A DNA stretch of 5,971 bases from Clostridiales bacterium (lineage in GTDB: Bacteria; Bacillota; Clostridia; Christensenellales; Aristaeellaceae). The notes under the pieces are model-generated. The model had not been told where the DNA came from and did no database searches. It was given only the letters and a program-made list of their open reading frames with translations. Numbering within the stretch: the stretch's first letter is position 1; each line of letters begins with the position of its first letter. Position numbers and translations under genes: made by a program. Shown here piece after piece: positions 1-4,858 of the stretch. The stretch covers positions 1 to 5,971 of the forward strand of contig SFOF01000138.1 in assembly GCA_004552515.1 (NCBI GenBank). The letters run 5' to 3'.

Positions 1-28
1 CGGAGGTATCCAGGGCGAGTATTTTCAT
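1..28 (-). CDS. tsaB: TsaB, N-terminal fragment (t6A tRNA modification), continues beyond the window
   Basis: Only the first nine codons plus one base are in the window, reading MKILALDTS on the minus strand. This is the typical opening of TsaB, the inactive ASKHA-fold partner of TsaD in the complex that makes N6-threonylcarbamoyladenosine (t6A) at position 37 of ANN-decoding tRNAs. Its ATG overlaps the tsaE stop as ATGA, so translation is probably coupled. A GGAG lies nine bases upstream, inside tsaE. The identification rests on a short peptide plus the well-known tsaE-tsaB gene order, which fits strongly. Nothing can be said about the rest of the protein. Confidence 0.85.
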
Positions 29-498
29 GCTTTTACGCTCCATTTCTTCAATGCGTCGTAAAATCCGGTCATGCGGTCGTCCATGCCGGCGCTTGTCACC
101 TCGATCGCGCGCGCGTCGTCGTCCTCCAGCCGGGAGAGCGTTATGTGCAGCGCGGGCGCGGGATCCAGATCGGCGCAGTCCGGCCATTCGATCACAGCCG
201 CGCCGTCGCCGCCGATGAATTCGTCCAGGCCGGCCTCATAGAACTGATCGGGATCGTCCAGCCGGTAGAGATCGAAATGATAGAAGGGGATCCGGCCGCG
301 ATAGGGCTGCATGAGCGTAAACGTCGGGCTGGGCATGGCCTGCGTGATGCCAAGCCCCCGCGCCAGTCCGCGCGCCAGCACCGATTTGCCTGCGCCCAGA
401 TCGCCCGTGAGCAGCACCACGTCGCCCGGCTGAAGCAGCGCGCCCATCGCCGCGCCGAAGGCCGTCGTATCCTCGGAGGAAACAGTGTGAAAGAGCAT
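25..498 (-). CDS. tsaE: TsaE, tRNA t6A biosynthesis ATPase (YjeE family)
   Basis: This 157-residue protein has the normal TsaE length and layout. The P-loop GDLGAGKS is at residues 32-39, with Ser where Thr is more common. SPTFTL (57-62) is the switch-like segment, HFDLYR (74-79) holds the conserved Asp, and VIEW (102-105) is the family's Glu-Trp motif. In the known pathway TsaC makes threonylcarbamoyl-AMP, TsaD-TsaB transfers it to A37 of tRNA, and ATP hydrolysis by TsaE resets the TsaBDE complex in the cytoplasm. The ATG at 498 is preceded by GAGGTG at good spacing. The gene begins 22 bp after ribU with no terminator between, and it overlaps tsaB by 4 bp, so the three genes are probably co-transcribed. 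All key residues are present and I see no sign of decay. Confidence 0.96.
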   Translation of the reverse strand: MLFHTVSSEDTTAFGAAMGALLQPGDVVLLTGDLGAGKSVLARGLARGLGITQAMPSPTFTLMQPYRGRIPFYHFDLYRLDDPDQFYEAGLDEFIGGDGAAVIEWPDCADLDPAPALHITLSRLEDDDARAIEVTSAGMDDRMTGFYDALKKWSVKA

Positions 499-520
499 GA
501 TTCACCTCAAAAATGTGCGT

Positions 521-1120
521 TTAGCGCTTCTTTTCGCCCTTCAGCAGCGGAGAAAGCCGCTTGTAGAGCAGGAACGTGATGACCGACAGCACGACGCCCT
601 TGAGCAGATTAAACGGCGTGGTGGCGAAGGCGATCAGCTTGGGCAGCGAATCGACGGCGGGAATGACCTTGCCGATCATCGAGACGATGGCCTCGGCGGG
701 CATATTCATGGCCGCCACATAGAACGGAATGACAATGTAGTAGTTGATCAGCGCGGCGGCTGCGGTCATGACGGCCGTGCCGGCGATCAGGCCGATGAGC
801 GCGCCCCGGCGGCTGTGATGGCGCCGGTAAATCGCCACGGCGGTCAGCATCATGGCGGCGGAGGCCAGGAAATCGGCCAGCTCGCCCACACCCATCGAGG
901 ATGAGTTGGTCAGGCCGACCAGATCCTTGACGAGCAGGATCAGAAGGCCGGGCACAGGCCCCAGCGAGAAGCCGCCCAGCAGCACCGGCACGGTGGAAAA
1001 ATCCAGCTTGTAGATCGGCGGCACGATCGGTATGCCCGGAATGAGGAACAGCAGCGCGGCAATCGCGCCCAGCACGCCCACGCGGGCGATCAGCTTTGCG
1101 GAAACGGTTTTTCTGGTCAT
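521..1120 (-). CDS. ribU: RibU, riboflavin-binding S-component of an ECF transporter
   Basis: The predicted protein has 199 residues and is very hydrophobic, with about six membrane helices. It matches the RibU pattern: YKLDFS at 37-42 after the first helix, GPVPG at 54-58, a KDL at 65-67, GVGELADF at 77-84, and a late PFNLLKG before the last helix. RibU captures riboflavin outside the membrane and works with the shared EcfT-EcfA-EcfA' energising module, which is not in this window and is usually encoded elsewhere. The FMN riboswitch and terminator just upstream independently support the substrate. A TTG at 1123 could extend the frame by one codon. I chose the ATG at 1120, nine bases after an AAAGGGG ribosome binding site. 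The gene probably heads the ribU-tsaE-tsaB unit. FMN binding to the leader should reduce its expression. Confidence 0.93.
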   Translation of the reverse strand: MTRKTVSAKLIARVGVLGAIAALLFLIPGIPIVPPIYKLDFSTVPVLLGGFSLGPVPGLLILLVKDLVGLTNSSSMGVGELADFLASAAMMLTAVAIYRRHHSRRGALIGLIAGTAVMTAAAALINYYIVIPFYVAAMNMPAEAIVSMIGKVIPAVDSLPKLIAFATTPFNLLKGVVLSVITFLLYKRLSPLLKGEKKR

Positions 1121-1145
1121 CAAAGATTTCCCCTTTCATAACAGC

Positions 1146-1178
1146 AAAACAGGCCCCGCGCTTGGCATCAGGGGCCTG
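1146..1178 (-). terminator. Intrinsic terminator of the FMN riboswitch expression platform
   Basis: On the minus strand CAGGCCCC (1178-1171) and GGGGCCTG (1157-1150) form a perfect 8-bp GC-rich stem around a 13-base loop, followed by GTTTT. It lies between the aptamer and ribU, so it is the expected attenuator: with FMN bound it forms and stops transcription before ribU. The U tract is short (four T), which may allow some read-through. The left arm GGCCCC is also complementary to GGGGCC inside the aptamer (1247-1242), a possible antiterminator pairing. Confidence 0.82.
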
Positions 1179-1211
1179 ATCATATTCCGCATGAGAATTA
1201 TGAAAAGGAAA

Positions 1212-1322
1212 TGCTCTTCTTTCATCCAGACTGTCACTGTCGGCCCCGGAATCAAACCGGATCAACCTTTCGGCTCGCGGGCTGTACCGCCGGTGGGGAA
1301 TTGCGCCCCGCCCTGAAGATGC
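1212..1322 (-). ncRNA. FMN riboswitch (RFN element)
   Basis: Read on the minus strand, this stretch contains the hallmark blocks of the RFN element in order: CTTCAGGGCGGGGCGCAA, TTCCCCACCGGCGGTA, AGCCCGCGAGCC, a short variable hairpin closed by GAAA, TCCGGTTTGATTCCGG, GGCCGACAGTGACAG and TCTGGATGAAAGAAG. The 5' CTTC and 3' GAAG can close the P1 helix. This aptamer senses flavin mononucleotide and usually shuts down riboflavin synthesis or uptake genes when FMN is plentiful. Here it lies about 90 bases upstream of ribU with a terminator between, so transcriptional attenuation is the likely mode. The exact outer ends of P1 are approximate. Confidence 0.97.
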
Positions 1323-1356
1323 TTTGCTTCGTGTCCAGTATGCTTTTTTCATGAAT

Positions 1357-1385
1357 AGAATAAGCCCGCATGGGCCGTATGTCAA
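1357..1385 (-). promoter_or_regulatory. Sigma-A type promoter for the ribU-tsaE-tsaB unit
   Basis: On the minus strand TTGACA (1385-1380) and TATTCT (1362-1357) are separated by exactly 17 bp. The predicted start is near 1350, about 28 bases before the riboswitch aptamer, so the whole sensor is transcribed. Five of six -10 bases match consensus and the -35 is perfect. No other promoter of comparable quality is visible ahead of the riboswitch. Confidence 0.85.
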
Positions 1386-1387
1386 GC

Positions 1388-1410
1388 CCCTTTTTGAAAA
1401 TATTTTTCAG
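1388..1410 (-). promoter_or_regulatory. UP element upstream of the ribU promoter
   Basis: On the minus strand 1407-1397 reads AAAAATATTTT, which fits the UP-element core AAAWWTWTTTT as I recall it. Three bases later comes the second A tract (1393-1391), and five bases after that the -35 hexamer. Both tracts therefore sit at the positions where the two RNA polymerase alpha C-terminal domains bind. It should raise the promoter's basal strength. The same DNA is a near-palindrome, TGAAAA-TAT-TTTTCA (1395-1409), so it could instead or also be a protein-binding site. Confidence 0.55.
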
Positions 1411-1433
1411 ATCGGCGAGCGGCTCTCAAATTA

Positions 1434-1448
1434 TATCGAAAGACGATA
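1434..1448. repeat. Short inverted repeat upstream of the DUF2975-HTH promoter, possible operator
   Basis: TATCG (1434-1438) and CGATA (1444-1448) form a 5-bp inverted repeat with a 5-base centre, ending eight bases before the -35 hexamer at 1457. The motif ACGAT recurs within the promoter spacer (1471-1475). A small HTH regulator is encoded downstream in the same unit, so self-regulation through this site is possible. The arms are short enough to arise by chance. Confidence 0.25.
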
Positions 1449-1456
1449 AAAAACTA

Positions 1457-1485
1457 TTGACAAACGAGATACGATCGGCTATAAT
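1457..1485 (+). promoter_or_regulatory. Perfect-consensus sigma-A promoter for the DUF2975-HTH operon
   Basis: TTGACA (1457-1462), a 17-bp spacer and TATAAT (1480-1485) match the consensus in every hexamer position. The predicted start near 1492 leaves a leader of only about 18 bases, almost filled by the AAGGAGG ribosome binding site (1494-1500) before the ATG at 1510. Such a strong promoter is likely held in check by a repressor, and the HTH protein it expresses is the natural candidate. Confidence 0.92.
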
Positions 1486-1509
1486 AGCGCCATAAGGAGG
1501 GAAAAAGCA

Positions 1510-1998
1510 ATGCAAGAAAAGAAACGGGACAGGGTGACGGGCGTGCTTTTGTGGACGGCGGCGGCGCTGATCGGCCTCTTGGCCGTGGGCGCGGCGCTCA
1601 TGCTGGCCGGCGTGGCGGGGATGTTCTATCATGACGCGCCGGAATACCGCTCTGCGCTCTGGCCGTGCGCGGCGTATGCGGGCGTGGGCGCGGTTCCGTG
1701 TCTGCTGGCGCTGGGGGCGTTCTGCCGGCTGATCGGGCTGATTCAGTCGGATCGCTCGTTTTCACAGGAGAGCGAGAAAACCGTGCGCTTCATCGCCGTC
1801 ATGGCGCTGATTGTGTGCGCCTATCTGGTCGTGGGCTTTGCCGTGTCGCTCATAACGGGCGTGGGCGCGGCGCTGCTGACGATTGTGTTTCTGTTCGTCA
1901 TTCCGGCGTTTCTGTGCGTGGGGCTTATGGCGCTGGCGCTCGCACGGCTGATTCATCGGGCGGCGCTGCTGCGCGAGGACAATGAGCTGACCGTGTGA
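1510..1998 (+). CDS. DUF2975 family four-helix membrane protein
   Basis: This 162-residue protein has a short charged N terminus and four predicted membrane helices at roughly residues 11-36, 53-77, 92-115 and 118-148. Family landmarks are SDRSFS (80-85) in the cytoplasmic loop after helix two and the C-terminal DNELTV (157-162), close to the EENDLTV-type ending typical of DUF2975 proteins. The family's function is unknown. Members are commonly paired with a small YozG-like HTH protein, as here, where the next gene starts 14 bases after the stop. The ATG at 1510 has an AAGGAGG nine bases upstream. The pairing suggests a membrane component linked to a transcription regulator, but what it senses or does cannot be read from the sequence. 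Confidence 0.88.
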   Translation: MQEKKRDRVTGVLLWTAAALIGLLAVGAALMLAGVAGMFYHDAPEYRSALWPCAAYAGVGAVPCLLALGAFCRLIGLIQSDRSFSQESEKTVRFIAVMALIVCAYLVVGFAVSLITGVGAALLTIVFLFVIPAFLCVGLMALALARLIHRAALLREDNELTV

Positions 1999-2012
1999 GG
2001 AGGAGATGGGCT

Positions 2013-2252
2013 GTGGCGATCATCGTCAATCTGGATGTGATGCTGGCGCGGCGCAAGATGAGCATGACCGAGCTTGCGCAGCAGGTGGGCATCACGATGG
2101 CCAATCTGTCGATCCTCAAGAACGGCAAGGCGCGCGCCATTCGCTTTTCGACGCTGGAAAGGCTGTGCGAGGTGCTCGAGTGCCAGCCCGGCGATCTGCT
2201 GGAATACAGCGCGGATCAGACGGCCGCGTGTATCGATGAGACGGCGGAATGA
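2013..2252 (+). CDS. Small Cro/CI-type (YozG-like) helix-turn-helix regulator
   Basis: The 79-residue product opens MAIIVNLDVML and is nearly all one Cro/CI-type HTH domain: MSMTELAQQVGIT (about 16-28) as the first helices, MANLSILKNGKARAIRF as recognition helix and turn, then LERLCEVLECQPGDLLEY, the usual closing helices. It is expected to bind DNA as a dimer in the cytoplasm. It follows the DUF2975 gene closely, a pair seen widely in Bacillota. I chose the GTG at 2013 because AGGAGG (1998-2003) lies nine bases upstream and relatives begin M-A-I-I-V-N. A GTG at 1995 is in frame but would put that ribosome binding site inside the gene. Likely targets are its own promoter at 1457-1485 and possibly the inverted repeat at 2298-2317. 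Both are inference. Confidence 0.9.
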   Translation: MAIIVNLDVMLARRKMSMTELAQQVGITMANLSILKNGKARAIRFSTLERLCEVLECQPGDLLEYSADQTAACIDETAE

Positions 2253-2271
2253 GGTTTTGAGCGGGAAAGCG

Positions 2272-2300
2272 TTGCGCGGACGGGCGGAACGTGGTATCCT
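2272..2300 (+). promoter_or_regulatory. Extended -10 promoter for the 2330 gene
   Basis: TTGCGC (2272-2277) and TATCCT (2295-2300) are separated by 17 bp, and TGG directly before the -10 supplies the TGn extended -10 motif. The hexamers are imperfect, so strength is probably moderate. It lies in the 77-bp gap after the HTH gene. The predicted start near 2307 falls inside the inverted repeat at 2298-2317. Read-through from the 1457 promoter is also possible because I see no terminator in this gap. Confidence 0.55.
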
Positions 2301-2317
2301 TTGATCATCGTCAAAGG
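2298..2317. repeat. Inverted repeat CCTTTGA-N6-TCAAAGG over the promoter and ribosome binding site
   Basis: The two 7-bp arms (2298-2304 and 2311-2317) are perfect complements around a 6-base centre. The left arm overlaps the -10 hexamer, and the right arm runs into the AAAGGAGG ribosome binding site (2313-2320). As DNA this is a plausible operator. In RNA read through from upstream it could form a hairpin hiding part of the ribosome binding site. Transcripts starting near 2307 would lack the left arm and escape that effect. Confidence 0.45.
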
Positions 2318-2329
2318 AGGCGACAGATT

Positions 2330-2737
2330 ATGACAAACAATGAGAACAATACCCGCGCCCTGCATCTGGTGGGCGAGGCGCGCTATCAGCTGGAGCGCGC
2401 GCTGGACGAGCTGGGCAGCGCGCGCGGCTGGGGCCTGTGGGATGTACTGGGCGGCGGCTTTATCAGCACGCTCATCAAGCACGGCCATATGGACGATGCG
2501 GAAAGCCACATCCGCGAGGCGAAGCGGCTGCTTGAAATCGCCGGAGAGCTTGCACCCGACGCCAAGTATCTCTTTCAGGAGGACAATCACGATTTTGCGC
2601 GCGTGGCCGACTGGCTGTTTGACGGCCTGGCGAGCGATCTGTATGTTCAGTCCTGCATCGCGGACAGGCGGCGCGCCGTAGAGGAGCTGCTTTCGCGCGT
2701 TAATCAGCTGGAGGCGGCGCTGCGGGGCGGCGCATGA
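2330..2737 (+). CDS. Uncharacterised cytoplasmic helical protein, 135 residues
   Basis: I do not recognise a named family, although similar uncharacterised proteins seem familiar from Bacillota. The protein looks soluble and mainly helical. It has an amphipathic N-terminal helix (about 9-30), then a striking glycine- and aromatic-rich stretch GWGLWDVLGGGFISTLIKH (33-51), a charged helix beginning MDDAESHIREAKRLLE (54-69), a segment rich in aromatic and acidic residues around 80-105 (including DWLFDGLASDLYV from 94), and a final helix that may form a coiled coil (112-131). There is no signal peptide or membrane helix. The ATG at 2330 is chosen because AGGAGG lies nine bases upstream. A GTG at 2291 in the same frame falls inside the promoter and is unlikely. 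The next gene, a lipoprotein, starts 32 bases after the stop and is probably co-transcribed. Function is unknown. Confidence 0.8.
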   Translation: MTNNENNTRALHLVGEARYQLERALDELGSARGWGLWDVLGGGFISTLIKHGHMDDAESHIREAKRLLEIAGELAPDAKYLFQEDNHDFARVADWLFDGLASDLYVQSCIADRRRAVEELLSRVNQLEAALRGGA

Positions 2738-2769
2738 CAGGCACTATAGAAAGGAGAGGACAGCTTTTT

Positions 2770-3132
2770 ATGAGGAGAATGAAGAGCGCGGCGGCGCTTT
2801 TGCTGATTGCGCTGACTGCGCTTATGCTGGTCGGCTGCGCGGTGCCGGAGGATAAGGACGGCGTGTATGTGGAAATCGGCGTTGAAAACGTGAGCACAAT
2901 CGGCTTTCAGAGCGCGTCTCACAGCGGCGGGGCGGGTCATGCGGACGGAAGCGTGCTGGCGGAGGAAACGCTCAAGCTGGACTTTGACGTAAGGCGCGGC
3001 GAGACGTTTACGCTCACGGCGAAGGACGCGGCCGGCAGCGAGACGGCGCGCGGCGCGTTTACCTATGACGGCGGCGCGATGACGCTCGTGCTGAGCGAGG
3101 ACGGCTTTGCGCTGAAGGATAAAGCGGAATAG
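2770..3132 (+). CDS. Small predicted lipoprotein, unknown function
   Basis: The 120-residue product starts MRRMK followed by a hydrophobic run and the lipobox LVGC at 20-23, so Cys23 should be lipidated and the protein anchored to the outer face of the membrane. The mature part of about 98 residues is polar. It contains a Gly/His/Ser-rich stretch near 43-55 and then alternating patterns suggesting beta strands, such as LKLDFDVRRGETFTLTAKD and AMTLVLSEDGFAL. I recognise no catalytic motif or named domain. I chose the ATG at 2770 because an AAGGAGAGG (2751-2759) precedes it. An ATG at 2734 that overlaps the previous stop would put twelve extra residues before the signal peptide and has a poorer ribosome binding site. 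A strong terminator follows 13 bases after the stop. Confidence 0.82.
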   Translation: MRRMKSAAALLLIALTALMLVGCAVPEDKDGVYVEIGVENVSTIGFQSASHSGGAGHADGSVLAEETLKLDFDVRRGETFTLTAKDAAGSETARGAFTYDGGAMTLVLSEDGFALKDKAE

Positions 3133-3145
3133 AGAAGGGCGATCG

Positions 3146-3183
3146 TGCGCCGGGGATGAGCCAAATATCCCCGGCGCATTTTT
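3146..3183 (+). terminator. Strong intrinsic terminator after the lipoprotein gene
   Basis: TGCGCCGGGGAT (3146-3157) and ATCCCCGGCGCA (3167-3178) form a perfect 12-bp GC-rich stem with a 9-base loop, followed by five T (3179-3183). It ends the 2330-3132 transcription unit and insulates it from the promoter that begins at 3205. Confidence 0.95.
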
Positions 3184-3204
3184 CATCGCTGAGAAAAGCA
3201 GTAT

Positions 3205-3233
3205 TTGACAAAGCGCGGACGCGATGGTACAAT
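3205..3233 (+). promoter_or_regulatory. Sigma-A promoter with extended -10 for the 3275 gene cluster
   Basis: TTGACA (3205-3210) and TACAAT (3228-3233) are separated by 17 bp, with TGG just before the -10 giving a TGn extension. The -35 is perfect and the -10 differs at one base. It lies between the terminator at 3183 and the start at 3275, giving a leader of about 35 bases. It probably drives the membrane protein, the SGNH hydrolase and the small membrane protein together, since no terminator is seen between them. Confidence 0.88.
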
Positions 3234-3274
3234 AAGACAGTCAAAACAGTTCATTGGAAGGGGTGCTGAAAACC

Positions 3275-4081
3275 ATGGCGCTGGCCTACAGCCTTGGCGA
3301 TTGGGTGCTTTTGTTCTATATCTACTGCTTTATCGGATGGTGCTTTGAGACGACGTTTGTCTCCGTGTTCTGCAAGCATCATTTTGTCAACCGCGGCTTT
3401 CTGTTCGGGCCGGTGCTGCCGATATACGGCTTCGGCGCGCTGACGATCCTCGTTTCGACATTGCCCTTCCGCGCGCACTGGTGGCTGGTCGGTCTGGCCG
3501 GCATGGCGGCGGCGACGCTGCTCGAATATGTTACCGGCGTGGTCATGGAGGCGCTCTTCAAGGTGCGCTATTGGGATTACAGCCACAAGCGCTTCAATTT
3601 TCAGGGGCACATCTGCCTGACGTCCTCGCTGGCGTGGGGCGTTATGAGCGTGCTGCTGGTCTACTATCTGAATCAGCCGGTCGAGAAGCTGATCGGCATG
3701 ATTGATCCGCAGATCCGGCAGATCATCGTGTTTGTCATCACGGTGATCTTTACCGTCGATCTGACGCACGCCGTGACGACGGCCATCGATCTTAAAAAGC
3801 TGCTCGCGCGCGTGGACACCATGCGCGAGGAGGTGCGCAAGCTGCAAAAGCGCATTGAGAACCTTGAGACGGCGGCGAAGGAGGCCAAGGATCAGCGCCT
3901 GGCCCAGCTGACCGACGAGCTGAACGCCCTGCGCGACAAGCAGCGCATGATGGGCGATATGCTGGCCGAGCGCTTTGACACGGCCAAGCGCAGCCTGCTC
4001 AGGCGCAACCCCACGGCGCTGTCTAAAAAGTACAAGGAAGCGCTCGACAAGATCCATGAGTGGCAGGCGCGCCGCTCCTGA
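3275..4081 (+). CDS. CmpB-type putative ABC transporter permease (PF06541-like) with coiled-coil tail
   Basis: The 268-residue protein has about five membrane helices in its first 170 residues, then a charged heptad-rich tail predicted to be a coiled coil (about 173-235). Family landmarks are FLFGPVLPIYGFGA (42-55), LEYVTG (82-87), YWDYS (98-102) and FNFQGHICL (106-114), the pattern of the 'putative ABC transporter permease' family common in Clostridia. The transporter label is a database inheritance: no ATPase or binding protein gene is nearby, so transport is unproven. The ATG at 3275 follows GGAAGGGG (3256-3263) at slightly long spacing of 11 bases. TTG 3254 and GTG 3263 are in frame but would place the ribosome binding site inside or against the gene. 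The SGNH hydrolase gene follows after 37 bp. Confidence 0.85.
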   Translation: MALAYSLGDWVLLFYIYCFIGWCFETTFVSVFCKHHFVNRGFLFGPVLPIYGFGALTILVSTLPFRAHWWLVGLAGMAAATLLEYVTGVVMEALFKVRYWDYSHKRFNFQGHICLTSSLAWGVMSVLLVYYLNQPVEKLIGMIDPQIRQIIVFVITVIFTVDLTHAVTTAIDLKKLLARVDTMREEVRKLQKRIENLETAAKEAKDQRLAQLTDELNALRDKQRMMGDMLAERFDTAKRSLLRRNPTALSKKYKEALDKIHEWQARRS

Positions 4082-4118
4082 TATAGCGTATATTCTGACT
4101 TGAAGGGAAGGAAATACC

Positions 4119-4850
4119 ATGATGAAGGTAACCGAGAAGATGGCCGGCCGCTGCCGTGATTTCAGAGCCTACCGCCCCGCGGTGATCGTCTGCCTGGGCG
4201 ACAGCGTGACGCACGGCTGCTTTGAGATGACCACGCTGCCGAACGGGGGCTGGGAGACGACATTCCGTCCGCATGAGGGCTATGCCGCGCGGCTTCAGAA
4301 GAAGCTCAACGCGCTCTATCCGGCGGCCGCGCCCTGCGTGATGGATGCGGGCATATCGGGTGACAGCGCAAAGGGCGGCCTTGACCGGCTCGAGCGGGAC
4401 GTGCTGAGTCTCAGGCCCGATCTGGTGATCGTGAATTTCGGACTGAACGATTCCGGCAATGACGATGTAGAGGGCGGCCTGAAGGCGTACGCGGCCAACA
4501 TGGCGGCGATATTCGATAAGGTGCTGGCCACGGGTGCGGAGTGTATGCTCCTGACGCCCAACCGGATGTGCGCCTATGTGCCGGCGGGTATTCACAAGGA
4601 GGAGCTGCGCGCCATCGCGAAGAAATGCACGCACACGCAGAACGACGGTATCCTCACGCGCTATGTGGAGGCAGCGAAGGCGGAGGCTCAGGCGCGTCAT
4701 ATGCCTGTGGCCGACGCGTATGCGAAATGGCAGGCGATGGATCGCTGCGGCGTGGACACCACGGCGATGCTGGCCAACGACATCAATCATCCGATTCCCG
4801 AAATGCACGAGCTGTTTGTCGAGGTGATTCTCGATAAGCTGTTTGAGTGA
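4119..4850 (+). CDS. Cytoplasmic SGNH/GDSL-type hydrolase (esterase or lipase-like)
   Basis: The 243-residue product shows all four SGNH blocks. Block I is GDSVTHG (27-33) with nucleophile Ser29. Block II is GISGDSA (78-84) with the oxyanion Gly. Block III is GLND (108-111) with Asn110, and block V is DINH (221-224), giving the Asp221 and His224 of the catalytic triad. Family members hydrolyse esters of lipids, acyl groups or acetylated sugars. The substrate here cannot be told. There is no signal peptide or membrane helix, so it should act in the cytoplasm, for example on deacylation of an intermediate. ATG codons at 4119 and 4122 are both served by the GGAAGG at 4106-4111, and I list the first. 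The following gene starts 8 bases after the stop, so translation may be coupled. Confidence 0.9.
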   Translation: MMKVTEKMAGRCRDFRAYRPAVIVCLGDSVTHGCFEMTTLPNGGWETTFRPHEGYAARLQKKLNALYPAAAPCVMDAGISGDSAKGGLDRLERDVLSLRPDLVIVNFGLNDSGNDDVEGGLKAYAANMAAIFDKVLATGAECMLLTPNRMCAYVPAGIHKEELRAIAKKCTHTQNDGILTRYVEAAKAEAQARHMPVADAYAKWQAMDRCGVDTTAMLANDINHPIPEMHELFVEVILDKLFE

Positions 4851-4858
4851 GGAACGCT

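Noticed and set aside
609..1385. A 258-codon minus-strand frame overlapping ribU in another phase and crossing the riboswitch.
   Set aside because: It runs through the FMN aptamer and terminator, and its product is Arg-rich without recognisable motifs. ribU in the other phase is clear.
2734..2769. An ATG at 2734 overlapping the previous stop as ATGA, which would extend the lipoprotein by 12 residues.
   Set aside because: The extension puts a polar stretch before the signal peptide, and the ribosome binding site at 2751-2759 serves the ATG at 2770 better.
2274..3221. The 9-mer GCGCGGACG in the spacers of two promoters (2274-2282 and 3213-3221), as a possible shared operator.
   Set aside because: The two copies sit at different distances from their -10 hexamers, and such GC-rich words are expected by chance here.
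4081..4118. TATATT near 4089 as a -10 element for the SGNH gene.
   Set aside because: There is no matching -35 at suitable distance, and the 37-bp gap fits simple co-transcription from the 3205 promoter.
3251..4120. A 289-codon open frame on the minus strand opposite the CmpB-type gene.
   Set aside because: It is an antisense shadow in GC-rich DNA. The protein is low-complexity, rich in Arg, His and Gln, while the plus-strand frame has clear family motifs, a promoter and a ribosome binding site.
4023..4808. A 261-codon minus-strand frame opposite the SGNH hydrolase gene.
   Set aside because: The composition is of the shadow type (many Arg and His), no domain is recognisable, and the opposite strand carries all SGNH blocks.
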